A stretch of DNA of 64,000 nt from Terriglobia bacterium. Its GTDB lineage: Bacteria > Acidobacteriota > Terriglobia > Terriglobales > Acidobacteriaceae. Below are positions 8,885-17,390 of the stretch, one piece after another (positions within the stretch are counted from its first letter, which is position 1; every line of letters starts with the position of its first letter). The translations under genes and the position numbers were made by a program. The stretch spans positions 41,975 through 105,974 of the forward strand of contig JAIQGF010000012.1 of assembly GCA_020072845.1 (NCBI GenBank). Direction: 5' to 3'. The notes under the pieces were generated by a model. It did not search any database and had not been told where the DNA came from. It was given only the letters and a program-made list of their open reading frames with translations.

Positions 8885-10980
8885 ATCCTCTTAAACGCTT
8901 TCTGGATGTCGCGAACAGAATACCGCAACACCACCGGCCGCCCGTGGGGACATGAAAACGGGCACTCGGTCTTGGCCAATTCGCGCAGCAGCCATTCCAT
9001 CTTGTCCGCGGTCAGCGGCGTGTTGATCTTGATGGCCGCGTGACAAGCGATGGAAGCGGCGATGCGCGCCCGCGCGATCTCCAGGTTGAGCGCCTGCTCT
9101 TCGCGCTCGAACTGCGTCAGCAACTCGTGCAGCATGCGTTCCACGTCGCCGGCGTCCACGCCGGCGGGCGCGGTCTTCACCGCCACCGTGCGCGATCCGA
9201 AGGGCTCCGCGTCGAAGCCGTTGTGCCGCAACTCGTCGCAGATTTCGGCAAAGATCGCCTGCTGCTGCGGCGACAGCTCCACGATCAGCGGCATCAGCAG
9301 CCGCTGCGACTCCACCCGCTCGGCCGCGCGCTGCCGCAGTACTTTCTCAAACAGCACGCGCTCGTGCGCCACGTGTTGATCGATGATCCACAGCCCTTCT
9401 TCATTCACCGCCAGGATGAACGACTCGCGCACCTGCCCCAGCGGTTTCAGCGATTCGAACGGCGGCGCATCGCTGGGCGGCAGATCGGCAAGTTCGCGCC
9501 CGCATCCGCCGTCGGGCGCCACCGCCTGCGATGCAAAACGCGCGACCGGGACCGCCGCATTGCCCTCCACCTCAATCGAGCCCTGAAATTCCAGCCGCTG
9601 CGAAACCGGCGGCAGTGTCGGCGCGCGCAGCGCAAAATCCGCGTCCGCCTGCGTGATTCCGAGCTCACCCGGGTGGCCCACCCTTGTCGCGCCTGGGAGA
9701 GCCTGCCCAGAAGCGAAGCGAGGGGGCGCGACAGGGTGGGGGCTTTCGGGAAATCTCGCACCGGGCGTGAGACCCGGCGACGCCGTCGGCTGCGCCGTGA
9801 TCTCTCGGGTGAACTGCGGCACCGGGCGCGCCTTCATCAGCGCCGCTCTCACCGAGTCGCGCACAAAGTCGTGCACCACCGAACCCTGCCGAAACCTCAC
9901 CTCCACCTTCGATGGATGCACGTTCACGTCCACCTCGGTGCTCGGCAACTCCAGGAACAGCAGGACGACCGGGTACACCGTCGGCGGCAGGATGTTGCGG
10001 TAGGACTCGGTCAGGGCGTGCTGCACCACCTTGTCGCGGATCAGCCGCCCGTTGACGAACACGAACATCGAATTCCGGTTCAGCTTCTGAATTTCCGGCT
10101 TGGATACGAACCCGTGGAGCCGCAACTCGCCCGGCACGAACTTTTCCTGCGGTTCGTCTTCGTCGCGCTTTGCCCACGGTGGTGGTTGCGGCAGACCCAC
10201 GCGCGCCAGCGGCAGCACCGCCGCCAACGGCAGCAACTGATCGAGCGTCTCCCGCCCGAACACCTGGTAAATGCGCTCCTGGTGCGACCCCACCGGCGCC
10301 GCGATCAGCATCGCGTTCACCGACGAATGCAGCTCGAAATGCTTGTCCGGATGCGCCAGCGCGTAGTGCGTCACCAGGGAAGCGATCTGCGCCAGCTCGG
10401 TCGATTCGGAGCGCAGAAATTTCCGCCGCGCCGGCACATTGAAGAACAGGTCGCGCACCGTGATCGAGGTCCCCGCCGGCAGCCCCGCTTCCTCCACCCG
10501 CAGGATTTTTCCCCCCGCAATCTCGACCACCGTGCCAGACGGAACGAGAGTTGCCCCACCCTTATCGCTCCCGGTGGAGCCTGCCCCGAGCGCAGTCGAG
10601 GTGGAGCGATAGGGTGGGGATGGTTCTGAATCCGCCGCGCACGTCTCCAGCCTCAGTCTCGACACCGACGCAATCGACGGCAGCGCCTCGCCGCGGAACC
10701 CCAGGGTCGCGACCGTCAGTAAATCGTCGGCACTGCGGATCTTCGATGTCGCGTGCCGCTCAAACGCCAGCAGGGCATCGTCGCGCACCATGCCGCAGCC
10801 GTCATCGGTGACCTGGATCAGCTTCTTGCCGCCGCCTTCCACCTGCACCCGAATGCGCCGCGCCCCCGCGTCCAGCGCGTTTTCCAGCAGTTCCTTCACC
10901 ACCGAAGCCGGGCGCTCCACCACCTCGCCGGCGGCGATCTTGTTGGCAACGTGCTCGGGGAGAATGTGAATGCGGCCCAT
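8881..10980 (-). CDS. mutL: DNA mismatch repair protein MutL, endonuclease type
   Basis: The 699-residue MutL has a GHKL ATPase N-terminus: ELLENALDAGA, TDDGCGM and GFRGEALPSIASVSRL. The C-terminal domain carries DQHVAHERVLFE, which fits the endonuclease motif DQHA(X)2E(X)4E with Val for Ala, plus ACHAAIK and CPHGRP. It is therefore probably a nicking MutL. Two 66-bp palindromic elements are read in frame as residues about 121-142 (a variable loop of the ATPase domain) and 413-435 (linker). No frame is broken, so the protein is probably functional. Confidence 0.93.
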   Translation of the reverse strand: MGRIHILPEHVANKIAAGEVVERPASVVKELLENALDAGARRIRVQVEGGGKKLIQVTDDGCGMVRDDALLAFERHATSKIRSADDLLTVATLGFRGEALPSIASVSRLRLETCAADSEPSPPYRSTSTALGAGSTGSDKGGATLVPSGTVVEIAGGKILRVEEAGLPAGTSITVRDLFFNVPARRKFLRSESTELAQIASLVTHYALAHPDKHFELHSSVNAMLIAAPVGSHQERIYQVFGRETLDQLLPLAAVLPLARVGLPQPPPWAKRDEDEPQEKFVPGELRLHGFVSKPEIQKLNRNSMFVFVNGRLIRDKVVQHALTESYRNILPPTVYPVVLLFLELPSTEVDVNVHPSKVEVRFRQGSVVHDFVRDSVRAALMKARPVPQFTREITAQPTASPGLTPGARFPESPHPVAPPRFASGQALPGATRVGHPGELGITQADADFALRAPTLPPVSQRLEFQGSIEVEGNAAVPVARFASQAVAPDGGCGRELADLPPSDAPPFESLKPLGQVRESFILAVNEEGLWIIDQHVAHERVLFEKVLRQRAAERVESQRLLMPLIVELSPQQQAIFAEICDELRHNGFDAEPFGSRTVAVKTAPAGVDAGDVERMLHELLTQFEREEQALNLEIARARIAASIACHAAIKINTPLTADKMEWLLRELAKTECPFSCPHGRPVVLRYSVRDIQKAFKRI
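9676..9741. repeat. 66-bp palindromic element inside mutL, copy A
   Basis: The arms CCCACCCTTGTCGCGCC (9677-9693) and GGCGCGACAGGGTGGG (9725-9740) pair, with one unpaired T. The core GAGCCTGCCC resembles the dispersed repeats elsewhere. It encodes 22 in-frame residues of the MutL linker. Confidence 0.8.
10554..10619. repeat. 66-bp palindromic element inside mutL, copy B
   Basis: The arms CCCCACCCTTATCGCTCC (10554-10571) and GGAGCGATAGGGTGGGG (10603-10619) pair, again with one unpaired T at the same place as copy A. Length equals copy A (66 bp) and the core is GAGCCTGCCCCGAGCG. It encodes 22 in-frame residues in the MutL ATPase domain. Confidence 0.8.
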
Positions 10981-11019
10981 GGCAAGAGTGTGAGGTCAAT
11001 CGCAGTATACGAAAAACAG

Positions 11020-11296
11020 GTTGTCGGTCATTGGTTTTCGGTTCTCGGTCGTCAGTTCTTGCTTCCGTCGCAAAAGCATGAGCAGAAGTTCACCGCCTCC
11101 CGGAAGCTCGCCGCCTCCCTAAGGAGTGTCATCCCGAGCGCGCCTTTAGCCCTGAGCGAAGCCGAAGGGGAGGGATCTGCTTTCCAAATCGGCAATCGAC
11201 AATCGGCAATCGGCAATGGGTTTGATCCGCTAACCGCCAACCGAGAACCGATCCAGGTTTTCCCAATCGGCAATCGATAATCGACAATCGAGAATG
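11020..11296. repeat. Compound repeat region upstream of mutL
   Basis: This gap of about 365 bp has no gene. It holds a GGTTTTCGGTTCTCGGT array (11020-11056), a GTCATCCCGAGCG...GGGATCTGCTTTCC dispersed repeat (11126-11184), and arrays of AATCGGCAATCGACA, CCGAGAACCGAT and AATCGATAATCGACA (11185-11296). The GGTTCTCGGT units are inverse to the ACCGAGAACC units, so a large fold is possible. Confidence 0.8.
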
Positions 11297-11345
11297 GGCG
11301 GCTTACCTTGACACGGCCACTGCCGGTGGTACGATCCAGCATTCC

Positions 11346-11780
11346 ATGGAATGGGGTAGGTGGCTCTTGAGAAAACGCGCTGTTCTTCTCACGTTTTTCC
11401 TGGTGTGTTCTGCTGCGGCGGGGGACGTCGGCACCGTCACGATCTTCCGATTGGTGGATCATCACCGGGGCTGGAAGCCGATCGCGTTCTGCGATGGGCA
11501 ACGCATCGCAGCGGTGCAGGGCGGGAAGTACGTAAAAATGAACGTCGCCGCCGGCAAACACACGTTTACCTCGAATAACGCCAAGACCGGCATTGATCTG
11601 GAAGTGAAGCCTGGCGGGGACTACTTCCTTCGGGTCGTCGGCACGACAGGTCCGTTCAGTGAGAATGGAACGTTCGAGCTTGTCGATGCGGTGCAGGCGC
11701 GACAACAGATTGATCGCTTGGAACCACTCAAAGCCGACCAAGTCGCCGGCGTGTGTCGGAACCCAGCAGGCGGGCAATGA
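11346..11780 (+). CDS. Secreted DUF2846-like protein
   Basis: The 144-residue product has a positively charged N-terminus and hydrophobic signal segment (about residues 10-26). A beta-rich domain follows: GTVTIFRLVDHHRGW, then VAAGKHTFTS and the C-terminal strand GGDYFLRVV. This pattern (short envelope protein with Y/K-rich turn and PGKHTF-like motif) fits DUF2846, a family of unknown function often found as lipoproteins. No lipobox is clear here. It converges on aspS, with a BlaI-type operator pair between them. Confidence 0.6.
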   Translation: MEWGRWLLRKRAVLLTFFLVCSAAAGDVGTVTIFRLVDHHRGWKPIAFCDGQRIAAVQGGKYVKMNVAAGKHTFTSNNAKTGIDLEVKPGGDYFLRVVGTTGPFSENGTFELVDAVQARQQIDRLEPLKADQVAGVCRNPAGGQ

Positions 11781-11886
11781 TTGAGCAGATCGCCAGGCGC
11801 GATCTCGATCACCGTCCCGCTCTGGCCGGTGTGGCCCGGTATCCGGGGCAAGATCTGCAATCGCAGCCTCGGCACGGGTGCGATAT

Positions 11887-11934
11887 ATACTACTAAAGTA
11901 GTATTATTCGCCGTAATTACTACTACAGTAGTAA
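11887..11934. promoter_or_regulatory. Pair of BlaI/MecI-type operator palindromes
   Basis: TACTACTAAAGTAGTA (11888-11903) and TACTACTACAGTAGTA (11918-11933) are two perfect dyads with centres 30 bp apart (about three helical turns). The half-site TACTAC/GTAGTA is that of BlaI/MecI-family repressors (established). The surrounding 40 bp are AT-rich in an otherwise GC-rich region. On the minus strand a TATATA box overlaps the first dyad. Both neighbouring genes point toward this site, so no target gene is evident. Confidence 0.75.
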
Positions 11935-11944
11935 AAATGGCGAA

Positions 11945-13792
11945 TTACTCCCCCGCGCTTTCTTTCTTCGCCTTCACCTCGATGCTCAGCTCGCGCAACT
12001 GCTGATTGCTCACCGGCGTCGGCGCGTCCATCATCAGGTCCACCGCCCGGGCGGTCTTGGGGAAGGGAATCACCTCGCGCAGGGAATCCGCGCCCGCCAG
12101 GATCATCACGATCCGGTCCAGACCCAGAGCGATTCCGCCGTGGGGCGGCGTGCCGTAGGTCAGCGCCTCAAGAAAAAATCCAAACCGCGCCTGCGCCTCT
12201 TCCGGCGTCATGCCCAGCGCCTTGAAAATTTTCTGCTGGATGTCCTGCCGGTGAATACGGATCGAGCCGCTGCCCAACTCGGTGCCGTTGAGCACCACGT
12301 CGTACGCCAGCGCGCGCACCGACGCCGGATCGCTCTCCAGCTTGTCCATGTCCTGCTCGTGCGGCGAAGTGAAGGGATGATGCGCCGCGGCCCAGCGCTG
12401 GCCATCCTCGTCCCACTCGAACATGGGAAAATCGGTCACCCACAGGAACTGGTACGACGCGGCATCGTTGCGCGCGCCGGCGTACGCCTTGTGCCGCTCG
12501 GCATATTTCTGCCCCAGCGCCAGGCGCAGCGCGCCCGCCGCCGTGTACACCGGACGATCGTGCTGCTTGACCTCCGGTTTCACTCCGCCTTCGGACTTGT
12601 GCTCCGCCGGGCGCTCCGGACCCGCGACCAGCACGATCAAGTCATCCGCCACGGCCTCGGCGATGTGCCGCACTTTCTCCAGCGCCTCCGGCCACGATTT
12701 TTCCAGGCGCTTGAAATCCTCGAAAACCTTGGCCTCGGAGCGCTGGCCGAACAGTGGCTTGATTTCGTCGCGCTCTTTGCGGGAAAGCTCGCCTACCTTG
12801 GGAATGCGGATTGCCATCACCGGCGCGTCCGCCGCGACCTTCAATTGCGCGATCATCTCCGCCGGCAGCGCGTGGCCCACCTCGTACATCGGCGGCAGGC
12901 GCAGGTCGGGCTTGTCCGTGCCGTAGAAGCGGATCGCCTGGTCGTAGGTCATCTGCGGAAACGGCGTCGGGATCGTGACGCCCGCCGCCGCGAACGCCGC
13001 CTTCAGGAATCCCTCGGTGACCTCGAACACCCGCTCCTGCTGCGGGAAGCTCATCTCCAAATCGATCTGCGTGAACTCCAGTTGGCGGTCGGCGCGTAGA
13101 TCTTCGTCGCGGAAGCAGCGCACGATCTGGAAATACTGGTCGAAGCCCGAGATCATCAGGATCTGCTTGAACAACTGCGGCGACTGCGGCAGGGCATAGA
13201 AGCTGCCGGGTTGCACCCGGCTGGGGACCAGGAAATCGCGCGCGCCTTCGGGGGTGGAGCGCGTCAGGAACGGCGTTTCGATTTCCAGGAAACCTCGTGA
13301 GGCGAGATATTGCCGGATCGCCGCCGCGACATTGTGCCGCAGCTCGATGTTGGCCTGCATGGCCGCGCGCCGCAGGTCAATGTAGCGGTACTTGAGCCGC
13401 ACTTCTTCATTGGGCAGCGTCGGCTCGGAGGGCAGGAACGGCGGCGTCTTCGACTCGTTCAGCAGCAGCAGGTCTTCCGCCACCACCTCGATCTCGCCGG
13501 TCCCGATGTTGCGGTTCACCGTGCCCGGATCGCGCTGCTCGACTTTGCCGATCACCGCGATCACGAACTCCGAACGCAGCGAGGCCGCCTTGTCGTGCAG
13601 GCCTGGGCTGCGCTCGCGGTCGAACACCACCTGCGTGATCCCGGTGCGGTCGCGGACGTCAATGAAAATCAGGTTGCCGAGGTCGCGCCGGCGGTTCACC
13701 CATCCCATGAGCACGGCGCGCAATCCGGCATCGCCGGCGCGCAGCGCACCGCAGGTGTGAGTGCGTCGAAGATCACCTAAAAAGTCGAGCAT
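11945..13792 (-). CDS. aspS: Aspartyl-tRNA synthetase
   Basis: This is a 615-residue class II synthetase of bacterial type. An N-terminal OB-fold (VLMGWVNRRRDLGNLIFIDVRD) precedes the catalytic core, with RYIDLRR, FETPFLTRSTPEGARDF, the motif 2 region CFRDEDLRADRQLEFTQID (residues about 215-235), a GAD-type insertion, and motif 3 (GIALGLDRIVMIL) near the end. It attaches aspartate to tRNA(Asp), possibly also tRNA(Asn) if asparagine is made on tRNA. The methyltransferase gene ends 3 bp upstream, so the two are probably cotranscribed. Confidence 0.96.
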   Translation of the reverse strand: MLDFLGDLRRTHTCGALRAGDAGLRAVLMGWVNRRRDLGNLIFIDVRDRTGITQVVFDRERSPGLHDKAASLRSEFVIAVIGKVEQRDPGTVNRNIGTGEIEVVAEDLLLLNESKTPPFLPSEPTLPNEEVRLKYRYIDLRRAAMQANIELRHNVAAAIRQYLASRGFLEIETPFLTRSTPEGARDFLVPSRVQPGSFYALPQSPQLFKQILMISGFDQYFQIVRCFRDEDLRADRQLEFTQIDLEMSFPQQERVFEVTEGFLKAAFAAAGVTIPTPFPQMTYDQAIRFYGTDKPDLRLPPMYEVGHALPAEMIAQLKVAADAPVMAIRIPKVGELSRKERDEIKPLFGQRSEAKVFEDFKRLEKSWPEALEKVRHIAEAVADDLIVLVAGPERPAEHKSEGGVKPEVKQHDRPVYTAAGALRLALGQKYAERHKAYAGARNDAASYQFLWVTDFPMFEWDEDGQRWAAAHHPFTSPHEQDMDKLESDPASVRALAYDVVLNGTELGSGSIRIHRQDIQQKIFKALGMTPEEAQARFGFFLEALTYGTPPHGGIALGLDRIVMILAGADSLREVIPFPKTARAVDLMMDAPTPVSNQQLRELSIEVKAKKESAGE

Positions 13793-13795
13793 AAG

Positions 13796-14695
13796 TCAGC
13801 TCATCTTGCGGCCGATAAACAGGAAATGGTCCGAGTACGCCATGCCTTCCGGCCACTGGCCGGTGGCCTCCACGATGTCGAGCCAGCCGGCGGCCTCTTC
13901 CGGGGGCATCGACGCTAGCTTGTCCTGCCAGGGCGCGGTGAACGATTCCGTGCCCACCAGCGCAAGCTCCTCGAAGTGCGCCGTCAACAGCGCATGGAAT
14001 TTCGTCGCCGTGGTCAGATGCGCGTACCCGATGGGCGGCGCGTGCTCGGGATCGAGATTGCCGCTCTTGAGAAAGTCCGCAACGAACTGGCCGCGCAGGT
14101 CTTGACGCAATGTGCGGCTGGCTTCCTGGCTCTGCGCGTCGAAGAAGTCCTTGGTGAACGGGTCCGACATGTAGCGGAACATGTCCCGGAGAAACGAAAT
14201 GCGGTTGATGGCGGCGGCGGCGACCAGCCCGCCCGCTTTCAGTACTCGCGCCGCCTCCCACACTGACTGTTCCCGGTCTTGCGGGTCGCGCAGGTGGTAA
14301 AGCGGCCCCATCAACAGGACCGCGTCCATGCTGGCGTCGGCCAGCGGCAGATCCGTGCCGGAGGCGCGGTGGACCGAGCCGATGTTCTGTTCCAGCCCGG
14401 AGGAGCGCAGCCGATGACGCGCCGCCTGCAGCAGGCCCTCGGAAACGTCCACCAGGTGCAGCGTGCACCCGCGCCGCGCGAAAAATTCCGCGTAATGTCC
14501 GGTGCCAACGCCGACCTCGGCGATGGTGATTCCCGGCGGCAGCAGGCGGGAGAAGTAGCGCAACGTGATGGCGTACTCGACCGGTGAATACTTCTCCAGG
14601 CGCGCCGCTTCCGCGTCCACGCAGGAATCGTAATGCCTGCCGACCAGAGCGGCATCGCCCTGCAACGGCTTCGCTTGTGGCTTGGAAACAGACAT
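13796..14695 (-). CDS. Class I SAM-dependent methyltransferase
   Basis: The 299-residue product has SAM motif I EVGVGTGHYAEFF near residues 60-73, the acidic loop HLVDVSEGLL, and DAVLLMGPLYHL as motif IV. This fits the Methyltransf_11/25 group that acts on small molecules. The substrate cannot be told from sequence. No membrane segment is seen. It lies between hisS and aspS on the same strand and abuts aspS, which suggests a shared transcript but not a shared function. Confidence 0.8.
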   Translation of the reverse strand: MSVSKPQAKPLQGDAALVGRHYDSCVDAEAARLEKYSPVEYAITLRYFSRLLPPGITIAEVGVGTGHYAEFFARRGCTLHLVDVSEGLLQAARHRLRSSGLEQNIGSVHRASGTDLPLADASMDAVLLMGPLYHLRDPQDREQSVWEAARVLKAGGLVAAAAINRISFLRDMFRYMSDPFTKDFFDAQSQEASRTLRQDLRGQFVADFLKSGNLDPEHAPPIGYAHLTTATKFHALLTAHFEELALVGTESFTAPWQDKLASMPPEEAAGWLDIVEATGQWPEGMAYSDHFLFIGRKMS

Positions 14696-14741
14696 GATGG
14701 CCGCCCCTGCCGGGGCAATCCATCATTTTACACGCGGCATC

Positions 14742-16106
14742 CTACGCAGCTTGAATTCGCGCTGCGAGTTCCGTCCGCGGCACCGTCACCTGCTCGCCGC
14801 TGGCAAGGTTCTTCAGCGCGAAGGCGCCGGCTTTGACCTCGTTTTCTCCGACGATCACCACGTAGCGCGCGCCGATCTTGCTCGCCGTCTCCAGCGACTT
14901 CTTCAGCCGGAAGCTCTCATCGCCCAGTTCGACGATCAGATCGTGACGGCGCAGCTCGCGCGCCAGGTTCGCCGCCTCGGCATTCATGCCGGCGCCGAGC
15001 GGGGCGATGTACGCGTCCGGCTTTTTCGCCAGCGCTTCCGCGGTCTCTCGCAGCGACAGGATCAGCCGGTCCTCGCCAATCGCGAACCCGATTCCCGGCG
15101 CCCGCGGTCCCCCCAGCGTCTCCGACAATCCGTCGTACCTTCCTCCGCCCAGGATCGCGTTCTGCGCCCCCAGCGCTCCATGGGTGAACTCAAAAGCGGT
15201 TTTTTCGTAATAATCCAGGCCTCGGACCAGCCGATCGTTCAGCACGAATGGGATGTTGAGCCCGGAAAGGATGCGCTGGACTTCGCCGAAATGCACGCGG
15301 CAGGGCTCGTCGAGAAATTTGCCGATCGTGGGGAGCTTGGCGATAATGGGCTGGTCTTGCGGGACTTTGCAGTCGAAGACGCGCAGCGGGTTGGTGACTT
15401 CGCGGCGCTGACAGTCGGCGCACATTTTCGCGACCACGGGCGAAAGCGCGGCGCGCAGGGCTGCGTGGTAGCGCGGGCGGTCGTTGGCGCAGCCCACGGT
15501 ATTCAGTTCCAGCGTCCAGCCCTGGATGCCGGCCCGGTCAAGGAACGTGGCGAGCATTTCCAAAATTTCGGCGTCGCGCGCCGGCGATTCGCTGCCGGCG
15601 GCGGGCGGGCCGATGGCCTCAGCGCCGATCTGGTAGAACTGGCGATAGCGCCCCTTCTGCGGGCGCTCGCGGCGGAACTGCGGTCCGATGTAGAACAGCT
15701 TTTGCACCCCGGGGCGCTCCCACAGTTTGTGCTCGATGTAGGCGCGCACCACGCCGGCGGTGTTCTCAGGACGCAGCGCCAGCCATTGGCCCTTCACGGC
15801 GCGCATGAAACCCGCTGCTTTCTCGGCGTCAGTCTTCGCGTCTCGGAACTCCTCCACGACTGCCCGCCCAACTTCTTCACTCGTCCGGTGCCGCACGCGG
15901 TCTTCCCAGGCGAACATCTCCTTGGACACGATGTCGGTTTCCTCGCCGACGGAGCGCTGGAACAGCGACAGGTCCTCGAGGACGGGGGTGCGGATTTCCT
16001 GAAAGTTGTAGGCGCGGAAAACGTCGCGGGCGGCGGCCTCGACAAAATTCCACAGCGCCGTTTCCGGCGGCAGCAGGTCGCGGGTTCCTCGGACGGACTT
16101 AATCAT
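14742..16106 (-). CDS. hisS: Histidyl-tRNA synthetase
   Basis: This class II synthetase begins MIKSVRGTRDLLPPE at 16106. The frame is open further upstream, but those codons are GTCGACGG repeat, so I prefer this ATG. Motif 2 (FRRERPQKGRYRQFYQIGAE), the HisA/HisB blocks LVRGLDYYEKTAFEF and GGGRYDGL, and the C-terminal anticodon-binding domain (about residues 335-454) are all present. Length (about 454) is slightly above the usual 420-430. A CxxC-like pair (CADCQ) sits in the insertion domain. Confidence 0.95.
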   Translation of the reverse strand: MIKSVRGTRDLLPPETALWNFVEAAARDVFRAYNFQEIRTPVLEDLSLFQRSVGEETDIVSKEMFAWEDRVRHRTSEEVGRAVVEEFRDAKTDAEKAAGFMRAVKGQWLALRPENTAGVVRAYIEHKLWERPGVQKLFYIGPQFRRERPQKGRYRQFYQIGAEAIGPPAAGSESPARDAEILEMLATFLDRAGIQGWTLELNTVGCANDRPRYHAALRAALSPVVAKMCADCQRREVTNPLRVFDCKVPQDQPIIAKLPTIGKFLDEPCRVHFGEVQRILSGLNIPFVLNDRLVRGLDYYEKTAFEFTHGALGAQNAILGGGRYDGLSETLGGPRAPGIGFAIGEDRLILSLRETAEALAKKPDAYIAPLGAGMNAEAANLARELRRHDLIVELGDESFRLKKSLETASKIGARYVVIVGENEVKAGAFALKNLASGEQVTVPRTELAARIQAA

Positions 16107-16110
16107 GTCG

Positions 16111-16192
16111 TTGGTCGACGGTCGACGGTCGATGGTCGACGGCAAGAACACCGCTAACAGCTAACAGCTAACAGCTAATCGCTAATCGCTAC
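16111..16192. repeat. Tandem arrays GTCGACGG and CTAACAGCTAAT
   Basis: Four copies of a GGTCGACGG-type unit (16111-16141) are followed by a CTAACAGCTAATCGC array (16153-16192). They fill the gap between the hexapeptide protein gene and hisS. The first array encodes the spurious N-terminal extension of the hisS frame. Confidence 0.8.
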
Positions 16193-16704
16193 TTCCTCTC
16201 CCGCAGATAGCTTTCCTTGTACTCCAGGTATCGCTTGGCGTAGGCCATGATGGTCTGCTCGTCGTCGTGGCCGAGCTTCTTGCGGAAGCGGCCGGGGACG
16301 CCCATCCACAGTGACCCCGGCTCGACGTGCGTGCCCTCGGGGATGACCGTGCCGGCGGCGATGATTGAGCCCTTACCGATGCGCGCGCCGTTGAGGATGA
16401 TGGATCCCATGCCGATCAGGCAGCGGTCCTCAATCACGCAGCCGTGCAGGGTGACCGAGTGGCCGACCGTGACCCACTCGCCGAGTTCCACCGGCCACTC
16501 CTCCTTCATGCCGTGCAGCACGCTGTTGTCCTGGATGTTGGAGTGGGCGCCGACCTTGATGTAGTGCACGTCGCCGCGCAGCACGGTGTTCATCCAGATG
16601 CTGGCGTGCTCGCCCAGGGTGACGTCGCCGATCACTTGGGCGGAGTCGTCCACGAATGCGGTGGCGGGAACGCGCGGGGTGATGCCTTTATAGCTTCGGA
16701 TCAT
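16189..16704 (-). CDS. Gamma-carbonic anhydrase-like hexapeptide protein (YrdA/PaaY family)
   Basis: A 171-residue left-handed beta-helix protein starting MIRSYKG. Hexapeptide turns fill residues about 15-130. The metal-binding positions of the family are present: RGDVHYIKVG, then GHSVTLHGC with conserved histidines. The C-terminal helix (AKRYLEYKESYLRE) is typical of YrdA. Homologues are zinc or iron proteins, some with carbonic anhydrase activity and some with CoA thioesterase activity (PaaY). The activity here is not determined. I use the ATG at 16704 rather than an upstream one because homologues begin at this point. Confidence 0.85.
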   Translation of the reverse strand: MIRSYKGITPRVPATAFVDDSAQVIGDVTLGEHASIWMNTVLRGDVHYIKVGAHSNIQDNSVLHGMKEEWPVELGEWVTVGHSVTLHGCVIEDRCLIGMGSIILNGARIGKGSIIAAGTVIPEGTHVEPGSLWMGVPGRFRKKLGHDDEQTIMAYAKRYLEYKESYLRERK

Positions 16705-16741
16705 GGCGCGAAAGAAAAGAACATAGCACAAGCCGGGGGAT

Positions 16742-16846
16742 TAACCACAGAGGACACAGAGGACACCGAGGCAAGGCAGCGGATTTTCTGGTTCTTCCTT
16801 CTTCCGCTTTCTCTTTCTCTGTGTCCTCCGTGAACTCTGTGGTTGA
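16742..16846. repeat. CACAGAGGACACAGAGG inverted repeat
   Basis: ACCACAGAGGACACAGAGG near 16744 faces its imperfect reverse complement CTGTGTCCTCCGTGAACTC near 16819-16837. This is the widespread CACAGAGGACAC intergenic repeat type of environmental bacteria. The gap 16705-16996 contains no other feature. Confidence 0.75.
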
Positions 16847-16996
16847 TTCTGTGCTTCTGCTTTCTCTTCCTCTCTGTCCTCTGGGGCTGATTCCGCGTAC
16901 ATCCAGATTGGGAAGGGAACCAAAGCGGGCAGAGGCACCGGCAAAAATGCTGCGAATCGCTTGGGCCGGAGTGGTGGGCGCAGTACAACCGTAGCC

Positions 16997-17239
16997 ATGG
17001 ACCAGACGCTGATTGATCTCGGAATATTCTTTCTGGGCGCCGCCAGCGGCGCTGCGCTGAGCTACTTAAAGGACCGGCGGTTGCTGCACTTGTATGGCGA
17101 CCTGGTGCGGGAGTTGTCGGGTGCGTTGCAGGAGCAGGTGGAGCATATGCCCGCCGACGCCGACGCGCAGGCGCGCGGGTTGCGCAAGCAGCCGGAATCA
17201 GTCCGGGAGACGAGCGCGTCGTGTCCAACTGTAGTTTGA
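16997..17239 (+). CDS. Small protein with one N-terminal membrane segment, unknown function
   Basis: An 80-residue ORF starts MDQTLIDLGIFFLGAASG. A hydrophobic helix covers residues about 6-23, followed by a helical, mostly soluble tail (LVRELSGALQEQVEHM). The ATG is preceded by weak ribosome-binding sequence. It is not a family I recognise. Coding status rests on the clean membrane-helix pattern, so it is uncertain. Confidence 0.4.
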   Translation: MDQTLIDLGIFFLGAASGAALSYLKDRRLLHLYGDLVRELSGALQEQVEHMPADADAQARGLRKQPESVRETSASCPTVV

Positions 17240-17390
17240 GTTTGTAATCTGGAAATTTGCCGGAGCCGGTTGAGGGTGGGGAACCGGCTTCAAGACCTCT
17301 TGGTTCCAGTTCGGGAACAAGTCTAGATTGGAAAGACGATTTCGGCTCGGGGCGGTGCCGCGCGTGCTATAGAAACCTGTTTCCCCCACG

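Noticed and set aside
11621..11875. Minus-strand ORF beginning just after the BlaI-type operators
   Set aside because: It is antisense to the DUF2846-like gene and its translation shows no domain or plausible composition, so I do not call it a gene.
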